Positions 55,877-64,000 of a stretch of DNA of 64,000 nt are shown piece after piece. The DNA comes from Dromiciops gliroides (Eukaryota > Chordata > Mammalia > Microbiotheria > Microbiotheriidae): contig NC_057861.1 in the NCBI RefSeq assembly GCF_019393635.1, positions 720,104,232-720,168,231 on the forward strand. Reading direction: 5' to 3'. A program made the translations under genes and the position numbers. The notes below the pieces were generated by a model. It was not told the DNA's origin and searched no databases. It saw only the letters and a program-made list of their open reading frames with translations. Numbering within the stretch: the first letter of the stretch is position 1; each line of letters starts with the position of its first letter.

Positions 55877-56392
55877 TAATGTAGTGTCTTTTAATGTAAT
55901 GTGTTGGCCTTCCCTATCCCACAGTAATGGAGATTTCTTTGATCAAATTTTGTTGTTGTTGTTTGTTTGTTCATTTCTCTAGCCTCTTTGTTGACATAAT
56001 TTTATGTTAAATTTGGTCTTTTGCTCCAGGGTAGAGAAGGACACTGTCTCAAATATCATGCCTTTTTTATTGCTTTTTCAGAGCAAGGTCCGTAGGTTTG
56101 GGGCTCTTCCAAAGTAGTATGATCTAAGAAGATCTGATTTTGCAATCACATTGCAAAAACAAAGTTAGAAATAAGCAAGAGTATCCTGAGTAGAAATATT
56201 ATCACTTGGAAACGCATGATGGACAATAATTGAATTAGTGAAGCAAGCACACAAAAAGATAACATTAACACAGTATATCAGAGTATATTCACAATAGATA
56301 TGCAGTAATGAATGCTCATATTAATAAAAATGGAAGAAATATTTAAATAAAGTATGTCCAAAGCTGATTCTAACAGAAAATGTATATATTAT

Positions 56393-56475
56393 TTTATTTC
56401 CATATATGTGTGTATATATGTTTATATACATATGTGTATGTATGTATATGTGGATATATATACACACGTGTGTTT
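56393..56475 (+). repeat. TATG/TATA microsatellite
   Basis: Interrupted tetranucleotide and dinucleotide repeat. Confidence 0.8.
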
Positions 56476-56609
56476 GGGACATTAATGAATTTTTACCATA
56501 CCAACAAGTTGAGAACCGTACTCAATTCTAACACTCCCCCCACCCCCTTCAGTTTTTTAATGTGTCATTTTTAGCTTCCGTTTGTGTTTTGTCTCTCCCC
56601 TACCATTAG

Positions 56610-56718
56610 ATTATAAGCTCCTTAAGAGAAGTAGCTATCTTTCTTTTATAAATATTTGTATAGCCAGTGCTAAGTACAGTACAGAGATCATAGTGGTATT
56701 TAATAAATGTTTACAGAC
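56610..56718 (+). repeat. L2 3' end
   Basis: 'ttataagctccttaagagaa', 'ccagtgctaagtacagtaca', 'gtatttaataaatgtttaca' in L2 order. Confidence 0.7.
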
Positions 56719-56724
56719 TATTTT

Positions 56725-57075
56725 GTTGTTCAGTTGTTTCTGTTATATTCACCTCTTGAAGAACCCTTTTGGAGTTTTCTTGGCAAAGATAGTTGGAGTA
56801 GTTTGAATTGTCAATCTCCGACTCATTTTATAGATGAGGAAACTGAGGCAAACTGGGTTCCTATTTATTTTCCTTTTGGTAGAAAGAAATTTATTTTAAC
56901 AATGTAAGTCATCACTTTCTGTTCAACTTAGAGTCTTAGAGAAGGACCTGTGATAAAACAACTAAGTGACTTGCCAAGAATGGGACAGTCAATTGGTTTC
57001 AGATATAGAACCTGAACCTAGGTTTTCTATACTGGGAAGTTGGTCACTATCCACTATGCTATGCTCCCTCAATGA
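56725..57075 (-). repeat. CORE-SINE with RTE-type tail, copy 5
   Basis: 'ttgttgttcagttgtttctg', 'ggagttttcttggcaaagat', 'tttatagatgaggaaactga', then about 90 bp of unrelated sequence, then 'agtgacttgccaagaatggg' and the head complement. The extra stretch (about 56860-56950) may be a later insertion. Confidence 0.7.
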
Positions 57076-57214
57076 AATGTTAATGTATAATTAAAATTGA
57101 CAAACAGAAGAAAAATTAAGGAAAAAACCCTGAATCATATATTTCAAAGCACAAAAAGTCAAACCAGTCTCTCTCCATCTTTCTTTCATATAATTACTGA
57201 TGAAGAAGAAAGAA

Positions 57215-57345
57215 GATGATCAAGATGATGATAATTGGGATTTATTATGTTGTAAAGTTTATAGAATTCTTGAAATATCTTATATCACTTGATCCTAATA
57301 ACAACACTCCCTGGTAGGTGTTATTATCCCAATTTTATGAATGAT
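57215..57345 (-). repeat. MIR relic
   Basis: 'ggtaggtgttattatcccaa' and 'ttgatcctaataacaacact' are antisense MIR core text. Confidence 0.6.
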
Positions 57346-57349
57346 GATT

Positions 57350-57660
57350 GTTGTCGTTGTTGTTGTTGTTGTTGTTTGTCTATTCTCAAAGAGGACCATG
57401 GGAGATGTCATGACTTACAATGAATTGGATTTAAGTGAGGAAGAGCTGTGCAAAGTCACCAGCCTTACTCTCTCCTCAGGAGCCAATTAGGTCCTGATAT
57501 ATTATCAGGATGACTGGAGATATTCCTGGATGTTTAAGGTAATTAGGGTTAAATGAATTGCCCAGCACACATAGCTAGTAAGTGTCTGAGGTCAAATTTG
57601 AACTCAGGTCCTCCTAATTTCAGGGCCAGTGCTCTATCCACTGTGTCACCTAGATGCCTC
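57350..57660 (-). repeat. composite SINE, second family, full length
   Basis: Plus-strand reading: (GTT)n, 'tctcaaagaggaccatggga', 'gaattggatttaagtgagga', 'ggatgactggagatattcc', then a WSINE-like head complement ('ttgaactcaggtcctcctaa' to 'gtgtcacctagatgcc'). It shows both modules of the family in one copy. A polymorphic-looking (TTG)n lies at the tail. Confidence 0.75.
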
Positions 57661-57980
57661 ACAGATGAGAATACTGAAATGGAGAGAAATTGAAGGAAAT
57701 GTCCAGTGTCACCTCCCTAGTAAACATTTGAGGCAGGATTTAAAATCAGATCATCCAACACTAAATCCATCACTCAATTTACTGCCCCTTGGCTATTCAC
57801 AACAACACACATAAAGTACAAATACATAAATGTCTATAATATGCATATTCACATGCAATAGAAGTGTATGGACAGATATGATGATGGTACAATGATAATT
57901 GAAGGCAATGAAGAAGGAATGTTTATTGTTTTTGACATTCTACTTATTGGAAAAACAAAAAAAAACATACACACATATAT

Positions 57981-57983
<3 letters not shown>

Positions 57984-58037
<54 letters not shown>

Positions 58038-58056
58038 CACACATATATATGCAGTT
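57984..58056 (+). repeat. (CA)n and (TA)n microsatellite
   Basis: About 19 CA units followed by TA/CA repeats. Confidence 0.95.
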
Positions 58057-58099
58057 TTATTTTAAGTTGGCTTGGTGTCTAAAGTTAAATTCACAATAA

Positions 58100-58256
58100 A
58101 TCTTTTTTTTTTTCGGGGGGGGCAGGGCAATGATGGTTAAGTGACTTGCCCAGGGTCACACAGCTAGTAAATGTCAAGCATCTGAAGCCATATTTGAAGT
58201 CAGGTCTTCCTGAATCCATGGCCAGTACTTTATCCACTGTGCCACCAACTGCCCCC
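58100..58256 (-). repeat. tRNA-derived SINE (WSINE-like)
   Basis: 'ggttaagtgacttgcccagg' to 'ccaccaactgcccccc'. No clean duplication found. Confidence 0.88.
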
Positions 58257-58399
58257 CAAAAGAAATTATTTTTAAAAGAAAAAACAACTCTGAGACTCTT
58301 ACTACTGGGTTGACTATAAGAGAGGTCCACGGTGAGATTGATTACAGTGCTCCACCATTTCACTTCTGTCATGATAAAAGAGAAGAATAGGAAATCTTG

Positions 58400-58560
58400 A
58401 GGTCTGGAATTTAGTCATAACTCCACCATTAATTTGTTCTGTGAATTTAGATAAGTCACTTAACCTTGTTTGGATTTAGTTTGCTGTGGTATAAAGTTCA
58501 AAGGACAAGGAAGACCCTTCTGAATCCTCAACATCTTTATGCACTCAAAGGTGGATTTTT
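58400..58560 (+). repeat. MIR/THER relic
   Basis: 'agataagtcacttaaccttg' and 'gacccttctgaatcctcaac' follow the sense MIR order. Confidence 0.55.
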
Positions 58561-58564
58561 GTAA

Positions 58565-59008
58565 TTTCACTCTTACTATTTAATTTATTTAATTTATATC
58601 CACTACCCCAACAAAATTGACATACTCCTTTTGAAGAGTGACAGATACATAAAGAAAATTTTATTTCTTTTATGTATTGAGTAAGATTGAATTTTTCCTA
58701 GCATACCCTGGAGGCAGGTTTTACTGGAGTAGAGAAAATAGACTACTCCCTAGCAGGTTTTAATCAAGGACTAGAGCAAAGCTTGTGAGGTTTGTTGTAG
58801 TGGACATTTTAATTTAGGTAGTCATTGGATTATAGGATTCTAAGTTGTCTTTTAAATGTGAGACTAGATCATGTTCATGATACTAAGTAGGTGACATCAG
58901 AAGGAGCAAAAGAACCAAAAAGAAAAGGTATACAAGTCCTGATCATCTATTTATAAGTCTATGAATTAACCAGGAGGGGACAAAGAAATAGGTGAAAGTT
59001 AGTTTAAT
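58565..59008. other. intergenic, nothing named
   Basis: Contains at 58790-58814 a 25-bp string identical to 62159-62183; otherwise unrecognised. Confidence 0.4.
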
Positions 59009-59021
59009 AAATGGTCATTAC

Positions 59022-59194
59022 TGGGGCAGCTAGGTAGTGCAGTGGATAAAGCACTGGCCCAGGATTCAAGAGGACCTGAGTCCAAATCTGTCCTCAGACA
59101 CTTGACACTTACTGGCTCTGTGACCCTGGGCAAGTCACTTAACCCTCATTGTCCTGACCCACCCCCCTCCAAAAAAAAAGAGAAAAAAAAAAAG
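59022..59194 (+). repeat. tRNA-derived SINE (WSINE-like)
   Basis: Standard body with a long A-rich tail. Duplications aaatggtcattac (59009-59021) and aaatgatcattac (59195-59207). Confidence 0.9.
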
Positions 59195-59534
59195 AAATGA
59201 TCATTACAATTCACGGAAATAATTTTATGGTTATCCTTTTTTTTTCCTACCTAGAGGGGTAGTCATTCAATTGTGTTAAACAAAAACAACAACAAAATAA
59301 GTATTTTCTTTTTTTATTAATTTTAATATACACTGACTTGAATTTTTCCTAACTAGTCCTTACAAAACAAATATAATCCATCTTTGGGCTCTAAACCCTT
59401 TAATAAGATTTTATAGAAAGTGAGCTTTACTGACAAAGCCATCAGGAACTCAAGTACCCATAGCATACCAGACATCCAAGAAGGTTTTGGGTAAAATAGC
59501 CTTAGCAAGACTAAACTTAACCTATCCACATAGT

Positions 59535-59695
59535 CTGGATATGTCTTTTAAATGTACTTACTTATTTACCTGCTACTTAGTCCCCTAGAATGTAAGCACC
59601 TTGAAGGCCTAGACTCTTTTTGCCTTTTTTTAGATGCCCAGTGCTTAACAATACTTAATATATACTTGTAGATTAATAAATGGATATATTAATAA
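59535..59695 (+). repeat. L2 3' end
   Basis: 'cctagaatgtaagcaccttg', 'gatgcccagtgcttaacaat', 'tagattaataaatgg' in L2 order. Confidence 0.75.
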
Positions 59696-60546
59696 ATTTA
59701 CTTTTATTTTATCTCAAATATGTATAAACAAAATCTTTAACATTGTTTTCCTTAATTTTGAATTCCCTATACTCTCCCTCCCTGAATAATCCCTCCTTTG
59801 CTTGAGAAGGAAAGCAATTTGATATAGATTATACATTTGCAGTAATGCAAAACTTCTATATTAGCCATGCTGTCAGAGAAAATGCAGAAAAAATAATATT
59901 TTTGGCAAAGTATGCTTAAATTTACAGTCAGACACCATCATTTCTTTCCTTGGAGGTGGAGTCATTGTGTTAATGAGAATAGTTAAGTCATTCACAGTTG
60001 ATCATCCTACAATATTGCTCTTATTGTGTACAGGGTTTCCCTGGTTCTGCTAATTTCACCTTGAATCAGTCACGCAAGACTTCTCAGGTTTTTCTGAAAC
60101 TTTCCTGCTCATTATTTATCATAGTATAACAGTATTCTATAGCAAGCATATACCACATCTTTTCAATCCACTCCCCAATTGATGGGCATCCCCTCAATTT
60201 CCAATTATTTGCCATTACAAAGAGAGCTGAAATACTTTTGTTTTTTCTATGATCTTTTTAGGTGAGGGGTCATGCCTAGTTTTTTAACCCTTTGGGCATA
60301 GTTGTAATTTGTTCTCCAGAGTGGCTAAATCAATTCACAACTCTACCATCAGAGCATTAGGGTTCCATTTTCCCAACATCAACTCCAGTATTTGCCATTT
60401 CATTTTGTGTCATGGTCGCCAGTCTGGTAGTTGTAAGGTGTTTATCTAAAAGTTGTTTGAATTTTTGTTTCTCTAATCTGTAGTGGTTTAGAGCATTTTT
60501 ATGTTACTATTGATATATTTGATTTCTTCTAAAAACTGCCTATCCC

Positions 60547-60716
60547 GGGGGCAGCTAGATGGCGCAGTGGTTAAAGCACCGGCCCTGGATTCAGGAGTTC
60601 CTGAGTTCAAATCCGGCCTCAGACACTTGACACTTACTAGCTTTGTGACCGTGGGCAAGTCACTTAACCCCCATTGCCTAAAACAAAAAAACAAAAACAA
60701 AAACAAAACAAACAAA
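60547..60716 (+). repeat. tRNA-derived SINE inside L1
   Basis: Near-consensus copy with a CA-interrupted A-tail. Perfect 16-bp duplication aaaaactgcctatccc (60531-60546, 60717-60732). Young. Confidence 0.93.
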
Positions 60717-60829
60717 AAAAACTGCCTATCCCTATTATTTTTTTTTTACCATTTATGAATAAGGGGATGACTTGTATTCTTATAAATTTAATTAAATTCT
60801 CTAAATATTTGATAAATGAAATCTTTCAT

Positions 60830-62084
60830 TGTGGAAATTTATTTTGATTTGGGGATCCTACCTTTGGGTTGAGATTAGAAAGTCTTGGGCCCTCAAGGTG
60901 TTTTATCTGTGTGAGGGCCCCTCTCCCTCCACTTCAGCTGAGCCAAAAACCCCCATGGGCTGAGACACCAGGTCAGATAGCTGGGGGCAAAAGCCCCAGC
61001 TCTCTCCACCCTGAGTGGATCTATCTGAGAGATCCCAGGCTCATCCAGGCCGGCCTCTGGTGTAGCCCGTGCAGCGGTCCCTGGGTGCACAGCAGGGGGC
61101 ACAGGCCCCTGGAGTCCTGTGAGCATCCCCTCCCCCAGCCACAGTGCTAGGGCAGCTGTTGGATTAGTTTGGCATGTGCAGGGGTGCAGGGAGTCCAGAG
61201 ATTTGAGTGGTTAGAAGGAAGATATATATACAGCAAAGGGAGGCTGACAAGATTAAGGAGGATTCCGGATGCTAGAGACCCTGAGGAGGAAGGGAGAGTC
61301 TAGAAGGTTAAGATGTTGGAAAGGAATGGACAGAAAGGGGCTACAAGAATGCTAAGGAGACTGAGGCTACGTAAGAGGGAGGTGGACTGACAGAGTAGAC
61401 AGACAGAACAGGAGGCGGCAAAGGTGGCAGAAGCGGGGGGAGAGCACAGAAGCGGTCAGCACAGGGTACAGGTTGGAGAAAGTGAAGATTAAGAGAACAG
61501 AAAGGCCGGAGCACTAAGAGATGGGGGAAGGAGAAAAAGCTAAGAGCAAGAAGTGATGGAGGCCAATATGGAGCAGGGGGGGGTTTTCAGTGAGGGGAAC
61601 ACTAGAAGAAGGTCCATTGGTACACAGGAGGAGGCTAAAAAATGTTTCAGGCACAGCAGGTGGAAAGGGACACACCAGAACACAGTCAGGTTGTACATTA
61701 TATTCCCCTGTATTCTTAATTTTAAATTGTATCTCTTAAATAAACTCTGCTTTGATTATTTAGTTAAGAGGCTTCTTAATCTTTTGCTTATCAATTCTGG
61801 GTGTGGAACAGTGTGGTGGAACTTTATAAATGGCCCATATTAAATTAATAGCAGTCAGATAAACAGTCAACAGTCCCAGATTAAGTACCCCAGTCAGATT
61901 AGGCCCCCCAAATTAGGAAAGTTATTTTAAATATTCTTACGTTTGAATGGCAACCCAGATGGGACTTAAGACCCAATTATAATTTTTCAAAATTTATAAT
62001 TTTTCATATAGTTATAATTTTTCATAAGTTCAATTATGTAATTTTCAAGACTAGATTAGCTAGCTAATAATTAATTTTTTTACA
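60830..62084 (+). mobile_element. solo LTR, ERV1-type, family 1 copy B, inside L1
   Basis: A 1,255-bp LTR with TG...CA ends and a perfect 4-bp duplication TCAT (60826-60829, 62085-62088). AATAAA lies at 61739-61744. It aligns end to end, in opposite orientation, with 6806-8028. L1 ORF2/3' text is continuous across it ('aaatgaaatctttcat' to 'atagaaaattgctgtaa'). G+C-rich U3-side half. No retroviral genes attached. Short frames within it are incidental. Confidence 0.87.
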
Positions 62085-62189
62085 TCATATAGAAAATTGC
62101 TGTAAATATGTCCTCCACTTTTTGCATTTTAAAAAAAAATCTTGGCTGCTTTGGTTTTGTTTGTTGTAGTGGACATTTTAATTCAACTG

Positions 62190-62320
62190 GATATACTTCA
62201 GGCAGTAAGGTGGCAAAGTGCCTGGATCAGGAAGAGTGAAATTTCAATCCAAGCTTAGAAGCATATAAGTGATGTGACCCTAAGAAAGTCACTTAATTCT
62301 TTTTTGTCAAAACAAACTAG
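62190..62320 (+). repeat. old tRNA-SINE relic inside L1
   Basis: 'caggcagtaaggtggcaaag' then 'tgatgtgaccctaagaaagt' then 'cacttaattc' resembles a highly diverged tRNA-derived SINE. No duplication found. Confidence 0.45.
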
Positions 62321-63594
62321 AGAAGAAAATTCAAAGAAATCAGTACCATTTCCATGCTCCCTAATTTGCTAATCATATGACTTTTTAAGTTTAAATCATG
62401 TATCCATTTTGAACTTATTTTGGTGTACAGTATACAATATTGGTCCATGCCTAGTTTCTGCCAGTGTTTTCCCAGTAATTTTTTCAAATGTTGAATTCTC
62501 ATTCCTATACTTTGGATCTTTGAATTTATCAAATGCATGGTTACTATGATCACTTATTACTTTGTATTGTGTATCTAATTTGTTCTATTGACCTACTACT
62601 CTATTGCAAAATAAGTACCTGATTTTTAAATTATTACCACTTTTTAAATTTGAGAACTGGTACTGCTAGATAACCTTCCTTCACCTCTTTTTTTCATTGA
62701 TTTATATGCAATTCTTGACTTTTTGTCCTTTCAGATTAACGTTTTTCTAGCTCAACAAAATAATATTTTAGTGATTTTATTGGTATATAGCTGAATAAAC
62801 TAATTTAAGTAGAATTGTTATTTTTATTATATTGATTTGATCTACATTTGAACAATTGATATTTTCCAACTGTTTAGATATTACTTTATTTGAATTAAAA
62901 GTGTTTTTAATTATCTTCATATAGTTATTGCGTTTGTATGTGCAGGTAGCGTATATTGTATGTCTTCATTTTAAATGAAATATCTCTTTCTATCTCTTCC
63001 TGTTGTGTTTTCTTGGTACTCTATAAAAATGTTGATGATTAAGTGGGTTTATTTTATACCCTGTAACTGTTGAAATTGTTAATTATTTCAACTAATTTTT
63101 TAGTGTTTCTCTAGGATTTGCTATATACACCCTGATATCATCTTTAAAAAATGATAGTTTTATTTCCTCATTGCCAATTCTAATTTGGACAATTTATTTT
63201 TCTTATCCTATTGCTATAGCTATTTCTGGAACAGTATTGAATAGTAGTGCCATTAATGGATGTCCTTGCTTCACCCCTGATCTTATTGGAAAGGCTTCTA
63301 GATTATCCCCATTAGCGTCAATGCTCAATGATAGGTTTACATAGATATTACTTATCATTTTAAGGAATGCTCAATTTATTCCCATGCTTTCTAGTGTTGT
63401 TTTTTTTAAATAGAAATTTGAGTTGTACTTTCTCAAACTTTTTTTTTCTTTGTCTATTGAGATAGCCACATTATTTTTTTTTTGCGGGGGGGAGGGCAAG
63501 TATTTTTATGGTCACTTGTGCTGATAATTTTCCTAATATTTAACCAGCCTTATATTTCTGATATAAATGCCACTTAGTGATAATGTATGGTTGA

Positions 63595-63745
63595 TACATG
63601 TATAAGTATATATATATGAGTATAAATACATATATGTATAAGTATATATATATATACACATATAGTATATGGCATATGTGTATACATAGATATATTGAGA
63701 AATAGATAGATATCTATATTTATCTATATGTATATTTGTATTGAG
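63595..63745 (+). repeat. TATA-rich microsatellite inside L1
   Basis: Runs of (TA)n, ATGTATAAG and GATA units interrupt the L1 ORF2 text. Confidence 0.85.
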
Positions 63746-64000
63746 ATGTAATCTCCTTGTTGGTACTTTATTTCAAATTTTTGAATCAATATTTATTAAG
63801 AAAACTGGTCTATAGTTCTCTTCCTCTTTTCTCTTCTTGGTTTAGATATCAGCATCATATTTGTGTCTTTGCTTTTAAAAAAATAGATTATACAGTACTC
63901 ATAATTTTAACCCATCATTTTTTTTACATTATCCAAAGCATGAATAGATCTTGTTTCAGACTCATTTTTAATCTATGTGGGTATCTCTAAAATATTTTTC

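Larger units (their letters stand above)
52710..56090 (-). mobile_element. older L1/HAL1-type LINE, interrupted by SINEs
   Basis: The low-coordinate part (52710-53660) is L1 3' text in complement ('aattccccaattgataggca', 'gttccaaattgctatccaga'). The middle has 'agatagatttctatgcccaa' and 'atgttattccttctttgatc', the purine-rich unit also seen in the HAL1 copies at 12.4 and 14.5 kb. The high-coordinate part (54950-55720) is ORF1 text ('tagctttgctgggtagatta', 'ctttgccctccagactatca'). The 5' UTR side ends near 56090. Badly decayed. It may be one element or two adjoining ones. Confidence 0.55.
59700..64000 (-). mobile_element. L1 LINE, ORF2 part and 3' UTR, runs off the window
   Basis: Minus-strand L1 split by a SINE (60547-60716) and a solo LTR (60830-62084). 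The 3' UTR starts near 59700 on the plus strand; 'cccaattgatgggcatcccc' (about 60174) and 'tcatggtcgccagtctggta' lie in it. Toward higher coordinates 'aaatcatgtatccattttga' and 'gtccttgcttcacccctgat' are ORF2 in complement. At about 63150-63115 the reverse transcriptase active-site region reads FKDDIRVYIANP. It keeps the Asp-Asp pair (codons over 63142-63137) of the usual FADD motif but with Lys for Ala. Frames are broken by several stops and shifts, so it is dead. The 5' part lies beyond 64000. Confidence 0.85.

Noticed and set aside
61553-61843. 96-codon frame near the 3' side of LTR copy B
   Set aside because: Entirely inside the LTR, spanning its polyadenylation region.
6806-62084. The two family-1 LTRs as the ends of one giant provirus
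   Set aside because: They are in opposite orientation, have different target duplications and no retroviral genes between them.
1-64000. CRISPR array, phage-type or bacterial operon
   Set aside because: Regular spacer-repeat structure and dense coding are absent; all repeats fit vertebrate SINE, LINE, LTR or microsatellite classes.

Overview
The window reads as intergenic DNA from a marsupial nuclear genome. The clearest sign is a tRNA-derived SINE present about 15 times, mostly with perfect or near-perfect target-site duplications (TSDs). Its head (ggggcagctaggtggc...) and body match the marsupial WSINE type. Supporting signs are a BovB-like RTE LINE, CORE-SINEs that end in the RTE tail, L1 elements with marsupial-style 3' ends, half-L1 (HAL1-type) elements, L2, MIR/THER relics and solo LTRs. 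An Australian-radiation marsupial is my guess; I cannot fix the species. I found no intact host gene, no RNA gene and no CRISPR array. Most long reading frames are translations of repeats or microsatellites.

Layout. 1-9.5 kb: AT-rich DNA with old SINEs, a hAT MITE and two solo LTRs (6.8-8.0 and about 8.2-8.8 kb). 9.8-17.05 kb: a nested block in which a minus-strand HAL1-type L1 was split by a plus-strand HAL1-type L1. Each carries a solo LTR, and both share an embedded SINE-derived segment. 18.1-23.4 kb: a minus-strand RTE LINE holding, in order, a SINE, a solo LTR and a retrocopy of NXF1 (mRNA export factor) that itself holds a SINE. 24-43 kb: repeat-poor sequence with microsatellites, scattered MIR/L2/SINE relics and a LINE endonuclease fragment. 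43.1-46.4 kb: L1-L2-L1 fragments. 49.0-49.5 kb: a retrocopy of RPL22L1 with a 16-bp TSD, a 5'-TOP-like start and one premature stop. 52.7-56.1 kb: an older minus-strand L1/HAL1-type element with two SINE insertions. 59.7-64 kb: a minus-strand L1 running off the window, interrupted by a SINE and by a second solo LTR of the 6.8-8.0 kb family.

How the parts relate. There are no cooperating host genes here. The window is a stratigraphic record: LINEs (L1/HAL1, RTE) inserted themselves, SINEs and processed mRNA copies, and LTR retroviruses added solo LTRs. Insertion order can be read from TSDs and nesting. The least expected features are the SINE-derived segment at the same place in two independent HAL1 insertions and the layered RTE/LTR/NXF1/SINE block. 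I see no evidence for a new enzymatic or defence system.
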